Translations under genes and position numbers: made by a program | The notes under the pieces: generated by a model | What the model saw: only the letters and a program-made list of their open reading frames with translations | The model's database searches: none | Told to the model about the DNA's origin: nothing | Part shown: positions 44,228 to 54,485 of the stretch, one piece after another | How positions within the stretch are numbered: position 1 is the first letter of the stretch | Layout of the letters: each line of letters opens with the position of its first letter | From: Adenanthera pavonina | Taxonomy: Eukaryota > Streptophyta > Magnoliopsida > Fabales > Fabaceae | Assembly (NCBI GenBank): GCA_026686845.1 | Contig: JAIVEN010000002.1 | Location: 25,766,001 to 25,830,000 of the forward strand | Length of the DNA stretch: 64,000 nt | Direction of reading: 5' to 3'

Positions 44228-46360
44228 TCACTTCTTCTTTGGCTTAGACTTCTTGCTGTATGTCTTTCCTTTTCCAGATGACTCAGTAGATTTTCCAGCT
44301 TGCTTAGTCCCAGTTTGCTTTATCTTCTCCCCCTTTTTGGCATCATCAGAAAGCCCAGCAAAGTCCATTGGAGGAGGTATCTGAGTGAGAGGAACAGCAC
44401 GAAGAGGGACAGGAGCAAAAGGAATTTCTGGCTGAGCTGGTGCAGTTGAAGGCTCTTCATCAGAATCATCAGAGACCACAAGCAGCTCTTGCATTTCCTG
44501 CCTGGAAAGAGCTAGCCGAGCTCTCTGTTCCTCTGACAGTCCATAATCAGCAAGAGAAGGAGAGACTGGTGCAGGAGGAGGAAACATTTCTTCAAGCCTT
44601 CTTCTTTGAGCTAGTAGAAGGGCATTGTGAGCAATGGCAAAATAATCAATAACAGGAACAATGCTTCTTTCCTCATTGCTCATGGCTGCAACCAGTCTTT
44701 CAACTTGCTCAGATTCTTGTATAGACAGAATTGAAACCGGAGCATCTTCTTGCATAAGTTCAAGAGGGCTTGATTCTTGAAGACCTTCTTCTTCTAATCC
44801 ATAGTCCAAGGGTGGACCAGGACTTGGTGTTCTCATTGCACCAGCACCATTAACATCATGGTCAGAGGAAGCAATCTCGAAGGGACTTGGAGGCACAGGG
44901 GATGGAGACAGAGAAGGCTCAGGGATACCAGGCTGAGGTGGAACTGAAGTGGTAGGAATTGCATTTCTAATCTCTTCATAGGCATCAGCTACCACCTTCA
45001 TATTTACTGCCAACTGATCTTGTAGGTGAGCAAATTTGGCATTTTGCTCATCCTTAATGCTGAGAATGAGTGTTGACAGATTGTCAAACATCTCAGTGAT
45101 CTTAGTTGGCTTGGTTCGAGAGGAGGGAGTGGAAGGAGGGTGAGTGGTCCTGGATGGAGATGGAATAGGCTGAGAAGGCTGAGGTACAGATCTGCCAGGA
45201 GCCTCAGAGGTGCCTTCTTGTTGGAGGGAAGCATCAGCAATAAAGAACAAATCTTCAGTTTTTCCTGTTCCCTTTCCAATCCAATGTCCTTCATCTCTTT
45301 CAATGCCCATCCTTTGCAATTCCTCTTCTTTGAAGGCCTCAGTGAGTTTCCCTTTCCCCTTTTCAATGTGCTGAATCCTAGCATGCTGCAGGATTCTTGA
45401 GATAATTGCTGCATAGGGAAGGGTGGAATCTTTCCTCTGATCCCTTGCCTTTATCATGCGCTGGAGAATGATATGCCCCATATTGATCAGCTTTCCACGT
45501 ATGATGGCAGTCATCACATGAGCCTCCGCCCTTGTTATCAAATTGAAGCTGCCACCCTTGTTGAATATGATCCTGGACACTATGTAGTGCAAGATCCTTA
45601 CTTGTACGCTGAGGTCTGTGGGTTTCAACAGATTTATTGTGGGCCTATTCTCCCTTCTTCTGAACAAGGTGTCCAAGATAGTGCTTTCCTTGTAAAATAG
45701 GAAGGGCTCACCTTCTTCATCAGCTGTGCTAGCCTCATCCATATACCCAGAGGATGTAATGTCAACTTTTAGCCCATCTTGACCTGGGATTTCCAACACC
45801 CCATTGAATGTTTCATCATCAAGCCAAATGGTCCTTGATCTCAAGGTGACCTCCCATTTTCTTTTCTTGCTGTTATACTTAAGAGAGGCATACCAAGTCT
45901 TTACTACCTCATCATCATATTTTTCAGCAATTTCCAACAGATTTTTATACTTTATCAACCATATTGCAGCATCAAAGTTGTTGGATATCAGAAATTGTTC
46001 CATATTTACACAGTGAGGCTTGATTACCTTTTTGTTGGAAAACTTGGTAGTGTACTCTTCTTGAATCTCAGGAGTGCTCCATAGTGGCAGTGTAGTCATT
46101 TCAAACTCTTCGGATTCAGTAGAAGAAGAGGAAGCTACAGCAGCAGTACCAGCCGAAGGAACTGCAGATTTTGAAGAAGAGGCCCCAGCTTTCTGAGATT
46201 CTGACTTGGACGAGGATTTTTGACATTTGGAAGGAGTAGCTTTACTGGGTTCGGCTTTTCTCTTGGATTTCTCTCCTTCCTTTGTAGCATATTGAGATTT
46301 GACCGTCCTCTTAGGCCTAGACCCAGCTTGTCCTATTCCAGAAATTTTCACTCTCGCCAT
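44228..46360 (-). CDS. Copia third ORF, 710 aa, function unknown (copy 2)
   Basis: Intact and the same length as 10934-13066. Differences near the N-terminus: KISGIGQ for KIPGTGQ and Cys for Arg in SKCQKSS; one further change, Thr for Ile, is in GKLTEAF. The Arg-to-Cys change falls in the basic region that could act as a nuclear signal. For domain layout and doubts about an envelope role see copy 1. Confidence 0.7.
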   Translation of the reverse strand: MARVKISGIGQAGSRPKRTVKSQYATKEGEKSKRKAEPSKATPSKCQKSSSKSESQKAGASSSKSAVPSAGTAAVASSSSTESEEFEMTTLPLWSTPEIQEEYTTKFSNKKVIKPHCVNMEQFLISNNFDAAIWLIKYKNLLEIAEKYDDEVVKTWYASLKYNSKKRKWEVTLRSRTIWLDDETFNGVLEIPGQDGLKVDITSSGYMDEASTADEEGEPFLFYKESTILDTLFRRRENRPTINLLKPTDLSVQVRILHYIVSRIIFNKGGSFNLITRAEAHVMTAIIRGKLINMGHIILQRMIKARDQRKDSTLPYAAIISRILQHARIQHIEKGKGKLTEAFKEEELQRMGIERDEGHWIGKGTGKTEDLFFIADASLQQEGTSEAPGRSVPQPSQPIPSPSRTTHPPSTPSSRTKPTKITEMFDNLSTLILSIKDEQNAKFAHLQDQLAVNMKVVADAYEEIRNAIPTTSVPPQPGIPEPSLSPSPVPPSPFEIASSDHDVNGAGAMRTPSPGPPLDYGLEEEGLQESSPLELMQEDAPVSILSIQESEQVERLVAAMSNEERSIVPVIDYFAIAHNALLLAQRRRLEEMFPPPAPVSPSLADYGLSEEQRARLALSRQEMQELLVVSDDSDEEPSTAPAQPEIPFAPVPLRAVPLTQIPPPMDFAGLSDDAKKGEKIKQTGTKQAGKSTESSGKGKTYSKKSKPKKK

Positions 46361-47301
46361 TTCTTGGTTGAATGATGCAGAATGTGGCTTAGAATAGATT
46401 TAAGGGATGCGAAATGAAGTTTAATCGGTGAGAAAAAGACGGTCTTTGGGCAGGAGTTAAGAGGAATGAAGAGAGAATCAGAACAGACTTGAAGGAGTTA
46501 CAAATAGGGTTGCGTCTGTTCTGTGGAAAACCGTTGGTTTTAACGCATGTAACCGTCTGACAGACGAATTTTGAGGGGTCAAAATTCGAACTTCGGGCAG
46601 TTACAAGTTAAACCGTTCAGCACAGCTTGCTGACAGATGAACTTTCATCTTGAAAGTTCGTCTGACAGAGGCTTGAAACAAACAATACATACACAACAGA
46701 CGAATTTTGTTCCAACAAAATTCGAATGTTGAAAAGAAAAGCAGCATCAACAAACAAGACTTCAAACAATAGACGAATTAAGCATGCAGAGCATCGTCTT
46801 TCAAGCATTCAATTATCAGGAGCATAATTCAACAGACGAATTTTGAACTGAATCTTCGAATTTTTCAACTTTTGTAAATATTGTCCAACATTCGTATGTT
46901 AGGAAGTAACAATTCGTATCTTTCAAGTTTTAACAGACGAATTTCGAGGCATTACCGAGAACTGTTCCAAGGCATAACAGGCCAAAGTTCGTCTGTTGGT
47001 CAATCAAAATTCGAATGTTGACCACGTTGACCAGTTCAAAAACACAGATTATCAATGAAATTCATCTAGCAATCAAACAACATACAAAAAAAAAAACTTA
47101 CAGAATGGATCCAGAACTTAGAACAATTATTATTCACTTCATTTTCTGGTTGTTCCAATCTGAAGTGCTCCAATCTTCAAAAGTATAGCCATTTAGACTT
47201 GTGAAGAGCACCTGCAACTTAAATTAAACACTCTCCGATGCTGAAGTTAGAATTGACTTTAAGATTTAAAATTAAAAAGAAGAGAATTTTATAAGAATAA
47301 C
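46361..47301 (-). other. Pol to third-ORF spacer with motif array (copy 2)
   Basis: Same as 13067-14008. The array of CAGACGAATTT and AAATTCGAA words spans about 46549-47034, upstream of the third ORF on the - strand. No gene was seen. Confidence 0.65.
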
Positions 47302-50300
47302 TTACAATTCATTGGGATTTACCATTCCCAATTCTCTTCTTATTTTGCAATGCCTGTCTTCTGGTAGAGGTTTGGTGAGTACATCAGCTACTTGATCCTC
47401 TGTTGGGATGTATTCCAGCTTAACTTCTCCTTTCAGAACGTGATCCCTTATGAAGTGGTGCCTAACCTCAATATGTTTCGTCCTTGAGTGCATGACAGGA
47501 TTCTTAGTGATGTTTATAGCACTTTGATTATCACACATGATGGGTATCTCTTTCATTTTAACGTCAAGATCTTCAAGTTGCTGCTTCATCCAGATGACTT
47601 GGGCACAACAGCTTCCAGCTGCAACATACTCAGCTTCTGCAGTGGATAGAGCTACACTGTTTTGCTTTTTGCTGAACCATGAAACCAAGGACCCTCCAAG
47701 AAACTGACAAGTTCCACTTGTGCTTTTTCTGTCAGTTTTGGATCCTGCAAAATCAGCATCTGTGTATCCTTTGAGATCTTCTCCATTGCCTTTTGGATAC
47801 CAAAGACCCATCTGTGATGTTCCAATTAGATATCTGAAAATTCTTTTCACAGCTGTTGCATGGGTTTCTTTGGGGCATGATTGGAACCTTGCACACATGC
47901 AGACACTGAACATAATGTCAGGTCTGCTGGCGGTTAGGTACAGCAGGGATCCAATCATTCTTCTGTATTGAGTAATGTCAAACATTTTCCCATTTTCATC
48001 CATGTCCAGTTTGGTTGCAGTAGCCATAGGTGTTCCCGTTGGCTTGGCATTCTCCATTCCAAACTTCTTTAACAGCTCCTTTAGATACTTGGATTGACTG
48101 AGAAAGATACCATCATTAAGCTGTCTGATTTGCAATCCAAGGAAGAAATTGAGTTCACCCATCATAGACATCTCAAATTCTCCCTGCATTAACTTAGAAA
48201 ATTCCTTGCAAAGAGTTTCATTAGTAGCACCGAAAATGATATCATCAACATAGATTTGGACAATTAGTAAATCTTTATTCTCTTTCTTAGTGAATAAAGT
48301 AGTGTCAACTTTGCCTCTGTTAAATCCTTTTTCAGTCAGAAAGTTGCTTAATCTTTCATACCATGCTCTAGGGGCTTGTTTTAATCCATAAAGAGCTTTC
48401 TTCAGTTTATAGACATGGTTTGGTTTTGTAGAATCCTCAAAACCTGGAGGTTGATCTACATAAACCTCTTCCATGATATATCCATTCAGAAAAGCACTCT
48501 TTACATCCATTTGATATAGCAAAATATTCTTCATTCATGCATAAGCCAGCAATATTCTTATAGCTTCTAATATAGCTACTGGTGCAAAGGTTTCTTCAAA
48601 ATCAATACCTTCTTCCTGATTATATCCTTTAGCAACCAATCTAGCTTTATTTCTAATTATTATTCCAGATTCATCAAGTTTGTTTCTGAAAAACCATTTG
48701 GTACCAATAACAGGATGATTTTTGGGTCTTGGAACTAAATCCCAAACTTGATTTCTTTCAAACTGATTTAGTTCATCTTGCATTGCCAAAATCCAGTAAT
48801 CATCAGTTAAGGCTTCTTCAGCACATTTGGGTTCAATTTGAGAAATGAAAGCACAATTTAGCATTTGATCCCTTAACTGTTTTCTGGTTTTGACTCTCTC
48901 TTGAACATCTCCTATCACTTGATCAACAGGATGATTCCTTTGATATCTCCAAGCTCTAGGGAGTTCTTGAGATGTTTCTTCATTATTTTCTTCATCAAAC
49001 TCTTGCTCCTGGATATCTTCCTCTATGTTAACAGGTTCAGATATCTTTGGAGGTTCAGTTTTACTTTTATCAGAAATGCCCAGTTTTTCAAAATTGAAAG
49101 CAAGATCATCCTCATTGGTAACATGTTTTGAAATAGTTTCATTTTCAATGAAAACCACATGCACAGATTCCTCTACCACATTTGATCTTTTATTATAAAC
49201 TCTATATGCCTTACTCCTACTAGAGTAGCCAAGAAATATACCTTCATCTGATTTGGCATCAAATTTACCTAGGTTTTCTTTGCCATTGTTGTGAATGAAG
49301 CATTTGCATCCGAACACATGGAGATGGGACAGATTTGGCTTTCTCCCCTTGTACAGCTCGTATGGAGTCTTTCCCAGGATGGGTCTGATGTATGCTCTGT
49401 TGATGATGTAACTAGCTGTGTTTACTGCATCAGCCCAAAACACTTGAGAAAGTTCCTTCTCATTCAGCATAGCTCTGGCCATCTCCCTAATAGTTCTGTT
49501 TTTCCTTTCTACTACTCCATTCTGTTGAGGAGTCCTAGGAGCTGAGAAGTTGTGGTCAATTCCATGCTCACTGCAGTACTCCAGGAAGTATGCATTTTCA
49601 AATTCTCCTCCATGATCTGACCTGATAGACACAATAGAGATACCTTTCTCATTTTGCACTTTCTTAGCTAAGGTTACAAATGCATCAAAGGTATCACTCT
49701 TAGAAGAAAGGAATAATGTCCAAGTAAATCTAGAATAATCATCAACAATTACAAGCACATACAGATTACCACCAAGACTCTTTACCCTAGAAGGTCCAAT
49801 TAAGTCCATATGCAGCAATTCAAGTGGTCTTGTTGTGGAAACTATGTTTTTAGATTTGAAGGATGATTTAATTTGTTTTCCTTTTAAGCATGCATCACAT
49901 TCTTTATCCTTTTCAAAAGATATTTTTGGCAAACCAGTAACTAGCTCATTTTTAACCAATTTAGACACCTGATTCATATTAACATGAGCTAATCTCCTAT
50001 GCCATAACCAACTATCATTATTTTGACTGATTAAGCATACAGAATCTAAAGGGGGAAGTTCATCAAGGTCAATAGTGTAGCAGTTACCATCCCGTTGAGC
50101 TTTTAAGATTACTTTGTGATCACTTTTTCTGATGACCAGGCAAAACTTTGAGTCAAACAGCACCCAGTTTCCTCTATCACAGGTTTGACTCACGCTTAGC
50201 AAATTGTGGTTGAGGCCAATTACAAACAGCACCTCTTCAATGGATGTTTCTGGATTTTTCCCCATAATGCCAATTCCAATGATTTTGCCATATTGATCAC

Positions 50301-50433
50301 CTCCAAATGTCACTTTTCCTCCTTTCTTGTCTCTAAGGGTGATGAACTTCTCCTTATCACCAGTCATGTGGCTTGAGCAGGCACTGTCCATATACCATTT
50401 GTTGCTTTTCTTAGCTTTGAGACAGACCTGCAA
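47302..50433 (-). pseudogene. Copia pol with one nonsense codon (copy 2)
   Basis: Same protein as 14009-17140 but with a TGA at 48535-48537 in RT, where copy 1 has TGC (Cys) in LLAYACMKN. Nearby, Ile replaces Arg in FAPVAILEAIR and Phe replaces Val in GTKWFFRNK; the Arg is strongly conserved in Copia RTs. Protease, integrase, most of RT and RNase H are intact on either side. A protein ending at the stop would keep protease and integrase but lose RT and RNase H. Confidence 0.9.
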
Positions 50434-50441
50434 AACAATGT

Positions 50442-52241
50442 TTATGTTTTCCTTTTAGGTACCCAAATTTGCTTGGGTCCTTTTCGGTCAGTAGGTATTT
50501 CCCTAGATGTAGATGCAATTTTGGGAACCCATTCAACTTTCCTGCCAAGTTCATTTTTCTTTAAAATACAGGAACTGGAAATGTGTCCCTTTTTGTTGCA
50601 GAAATGACAGGTAGTGAAAGGGCTGCTAGATTGAGATGCAGGAAGAAAATAGTGCAGATAATACTTTTGTTTAGCATGCCTTGGTTGATCATATGTTTCA
50701 ATGTGAGGTGATGCATTAACTTTCTTTTTATTGTTCTTGGCATGCACAAAATGTCTCATGTATGCATTCTGATTTTTCTTCCTAATCTTTTCTTTGACAG
50801 CACATGGATCATAGCTAAGACCAGCTTTTCCTTGTGATATTCTTTGGCTCCCCATCAAGGCAAACAGCATATCTTTACCTTTAGTGAGCCTAGACATGCT
50901 TTTAACTAGATACTCATTAGTTTGCTTAAGTTCAGTGCATGAAGTGCAGCAAACAGATTCAGAAGTAGGTAAAGAAGCAGTTTCAGAAACTATGCCTTGA
51001 GACTCCATCTTCCTTATCTTTTTCTTTGCCAATTTCAGTTCTTTAGCAACTTTAATGAATTCATCATGCAGCTCATGAAATGCATCCAGTAATTCAGAAT
51101 AGGAAGGTTCAGATTCATATACCTCTTCATCCTGATCACTGCTGTATGAGGGTGTAGCTCCTTCAGAAGCAAGTGCCATCAGACAAATGTTGGCAATCTC
51201 TTCTTCATCTTCTTCTTCCTCATCTGAGCTGTTACCCCATATGGATGAGATGTAGGCTTTCTTCTTTTTCCCTTTGTCAGCACCTTTCTTTTCTTTTTCT
51301 TGCTTTCTGAGGAATTGGGAGCAGTCCCATTTTATGTGTCCCTGCTTCTTGCACTCATAGCAAGTCACAGGTTCTTTTGTCTCTTTCTTGTTTTCCCCAG
51401 CAGTTACCTTCTTGAAGAATCTTTTGTTCTTCTTCTTGCTGTAGAATCTTCTGAATTTTCTGACCATCATAGCCAGAGTTTCATCATCAAGTTCATCCTC
51501 TTCGTTAGATTCTTCTTCCTTTTCATCAGCAGTTTTAAGAGCAATGCCTTTCTTCTTTCTGTCCAGCCCGGCTTCCTTGAGAGCTTTGATTTTTCCTTCA
51601 TACTCCTCAAGGCTCCCGAAGAGAGCTGTGACAGAGGCCATTGATTCTCCTCTGGCTTCTTCTATTGCTGTCACCTTGGGCTGCCATTCCAGAGGGAGAG
51701 CTCTGAGAATTTTTCTCACTTTCTCTGATTGAGTGTATTCCTTTCCTAAGCTCTTTAGTTGATTTACAATGAGAGTGAATTTCTTTTGGAGCTCCTTTAC
51801 AGTTTCTCCTTCAGCCATTCTGAAGCTTTCATACTCTCCAATGCACGTGTTTAGTCTGTTCTCCCTGACTCCAGATGTTCCTTCATGTGCAATCTGCAGA
51901 GTATCCCACATTCCTTTTGCAGTGGTGCATTGCGAGACTCTGTAGAATTCATCCTGGTTCAGGGCACTGACTAAACAATGCTTTGCTTTGAAATTTAGTA
52001 GGATTCTCCTTCTGTCTTCATCATTCCATTCTGCTTCCAGCTTCTCTTTGTATCTTCCATCTTCAGTTGGAGCCATTGGGACGAAATCTCTTTTATCAAT
52101 GACTGACCAGATGTCAAGATCAATTGATTGGAGGTAGATCTGCATCCTCATCTTCCAGTACCCATAATGCTCTCCACTGAAGCCTGGTGGTCTGTTAGTG
52201 TTGTTCCCTTCAGGAAGTATATTCTCTCCAAAGCCAGCCAT
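50442..52241 (-). CDS. Copia gag, about 599 aa, intact in copy 2
   Basis: The start is taken at the ATG at 52241 (MAGFGENILPEGN); the frame is open 18 codons further, but those codons overlap the primer site. It has an N-terminal DUF4219/UBN2-type capsid region (GEHYGYWKMRM, ALNQDEFYRVSQC, MWDTLQIAHEGT, KILRALPLEWQ), the CCHC knuckle CYECKKQGHIKWDC near residue 300, an acidic stretch, a coiled coil (ELLDAFHELHDEFIKVAKEL) and a second knuckle CHFCNKKGHISSSC. Two separated knuckles with a coiled coil between are seen in Sirevirus Gags. It ends at IWVPKRKT with a TAA. Pol follows in the -1 frame. Confidence 0.88.
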   Translation of the reverse strand: MAGFGENILPEGNNTNRPPGFSGEHYGYWKMRMQIYLQSIDLDIWSVIDKRDFVPMAPTEDGRYKEKLEAEWNDEDRRRILLNFKAKHCLVSALNQDEFYRVSQCTTAKGMWDTLQIAHEGTSGVRENRLNTCIGEYESFRMAEGETVKELQKKFTLIVNQLKSLGKEYTQSEKVRKILRALPLEWQPKVTAIEEARGESMASVTALFGSLEEYEGKIKALKEAGLDRKKKGIALKTADEKEEESNEEDELDDETLAMMVRKFRRFYSKKKNKRFFKKVTAGENKKETKEPVTCYECKKQGHIKWDCSQFLRKQEKEKKGADKGKKKKAYISSIWGNSSDEEEEDEEEIANICLMALASEGATPSYSSDQDEEVYESEPSYSELLDAFHELHDEFIKVAKELKLAKKKIRKMESQGIVSETASLPTSESVCCTSCTELKQTNEYLVKSMSRLTKGKDMLFALMGSQRISQGKAGLSYDPCAVKEKIRKKNQNAYMRHFVHAKNNKKKVNASPHIETYDQPRHAKQKYYLHYFLPASQSSSPFTTCHFCNKKGHISSSCILKKNELGRKVEWVPKIASTSREIPTDRKGPKQIWVPKRKT

Positions 52242-52281
52242 CTTTGTTCCCGGACTGTGAAATCCTTTGAATGGGAATCCG

Positions 52282-52294
52282 GGCTCTGATACCA
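52282..52294 (-). other. Primer-binding site, initiator-Met tRNA type (Copia copy 2)
   Basis: TGGTATCAGAGCC on the - strand, 2 bases from the LTR end at 52297. Confidence 0.9.
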
Positions 52295-52296
52295 CT

Positions 52297-54023
52297 TGTT
52301 AGCAAGGCTGACTTCCCAAGAGGGGGGGTGAATTGGGAAGATTGAAATTTTTCTGCACAAAGTGAAGCAAGTGAAGATATCACAGTATAATGAAAATAAC
52401 GTGTGAAACAGAGCAAGCTGAAAAGTAGAGATAAGAAGAAGAAAACTCAGTGATTTATCCTGGTTCGGTCTATCCACTTGACCTACATCCAGTCCTCAAG
52501 ACACCTCTTGAGATTTATCCACTATCCAGCAAGAATTTCAACGGGCTTCTTGCTAAAGCCACAGTACACGAGTATGCTCTGTTCTGAGCTCTCTCAAACT
52601 CTCTAAGCACTTTCTCTATGTGCTTCCCAATCCCCTTTGTGAATACCCCTCACAAGTAATTCTATCTTCCAGATGAAGAGTAGATTGTTTACAAATGAAT
52701 AACTCTCTTGAATAGAGTGGATATGAAGGTTTAAGTACAAATAATGAGGTTGGAAGGGTAAAAGCTTTTGAGATGAAGATTCAGCAGAAATTCAGTATAT
52801 ACAAGTTTGATTTTGTTACCCACAACTTCAAATAATGTTATATTTATAGATTTTGATCTCAAATATCCGTTAGAAACTAAATCTATCCGTTGGGGAAGTT
52901 ATCCAACGGTTACTCTGAAAAAACTATCCGTTTACCAACCGCATTTAATGTTTCTGACATACTGAAATTCGAATTTCGGTTGGCCAACAGACGAATTTCG
53001 AGGGAACCGAAGGTTAAAGCTTCCAACGTAAAAATGCGAAGTTCGTCTGTCCATAGAGTGAAATTCGAATTTCGAAACTCATAAAATCTTTCCACAATGT
53101 GACATACGAATTTTCAAGAAGAAAGATTTTCTGTTAAGTGTGAACAGTGTTTTCAATTTGCTACAGTGCCCTCGAAATTCGAATTTTGGATGCCCAAAAT
53201 TCGTCTGTCCACTGAACATTTAAAGAGGCACAGTAGTTCACTTTCTTCGAAATTCAAATTTTGACAGAGTGAAATTCGTCTGTCAGAGAACAGTTTTGAG
53301 ACTGAAATCACTCTTGATCTCAGATAAACTTTATCAAGCATTCAGACGAATTTCCTATATTTTCTCAAGTTTTGTTTTGTCTGAAATTCGAATTTTGAAA
53401 GAGTGAAATTCGAATGTCACAAAGTAACCCCTTTTTTTGACTCAGGTGAAAATTCGAATTTTGCTAAGTTAAAGTTCGTCTGTCAGAGAGCATTTTCAAA
53501 CTTAGTTTCTTCTTAATTTCAGATGAACTTTAGCAAAGCTTCAGACGAATTTCTTTAGTTTTCATAAATGACATTTTGTCTGAAATTCGAATTTTGAGAC
53601 TGTGAAGTTCGTCTGTCACAAAAAGGCTTCTTTCAGACTTGATTGAAATTCGAATTTTGAAAGACCAAAATTCGTCTGACAGAGAGACACCTCTTCAGAC
53701 TTATTCAGTTTTAGCTCGAAATTCGAATGTCTAAGGGCCAAATTCGAATTTCCAACTTGACAGTTCAGTTAAACTTTCAAACTTCGTCTGTTTGTGAGTA
53801 TTTTTCAAATAAGTAAAGATTTAACTTCAAATCAAGGTTTGAAAACGTCTTTTTCTCAAATCAAAATCTTTTACCCAATCTAAACAAAAACCAAAGATCC
53901 TACCAAAGATCTAATAGCAAATACTCAGCAAATCTTCACTTGAAACAGCTTTGATCTCCTTTGATATCTTCAATCCAAGCCCTTGAGTGTTGGTTTGGAA
54001 TCATCAAAACTCTTGATCCAACA
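52297..54023 (-). repeat. Copia 5' LTR, full length (copy 2)
   Basis: 1727 bp, TGTTAGCAAGG...GATCCAACA. TATA box at 52840-52848; motif array at about 52961-53792. Confidence 0.93.
52840..52848 (-). promoter_or_regulatory. TATA box of Copia 5' LTR (copy 2)
   Basis: CTATAAATA on the - strand, placed as in copy 1, with the U3 motif array upstream. Confidence 0.6.
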
Positions 54024-54453
54024 GTATTTTTTATATATTTTCTTTGAAAAGAGAGGTTAATAGAAAATAATTTTATCTTTCCACAAAGAAAACAATTTTC
54101 AGAATTGGTTGGTATGTTTTAATTTGTAAAAAATATATTATTTTCTATTATTTGCTCTTTTCATTTTTTATTATATATTTTTTTGTTTAATCAATTTCTA
54201 AAAAAGAAAATATATTTTTCCTCAATTTAAAAAAATAGGATTAAATTTATTTGTGATTTTGAACATTTTATTTGATTTGAAAAGGAAACATTTGAAAACA
54301 ATTTTATTTTAAAAAACAAAACCAATTGGCTCATGTGGTATCTTTATCACTCACATTTACCCATTGATACCTAAGTGTCCAAGGTAGTGTTACTCGAGAC
54401 AAAAAGGCACAAAAAGTTTGAAAGAAAACAAATAAAATTTTTGATACAAATAA

Positions 54454-54485
<32 letters not shown>

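Larger units (their letters stand above)
42287..54023 (-). mobile_element. Ty1/Copia Sirevirus-like retrotransposon, copy 2
   Basis: About 11.7 kb with the same order as copy 1. Gag is intact here, pol has one stop and the third ORF is intact. The left LTR lacks the outer 60 bp, as in copy 1. The right LTR is complete and is followed by GTATT of the Gypsy LTR, which looks like the original insertion point. Confidence 0.9.
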
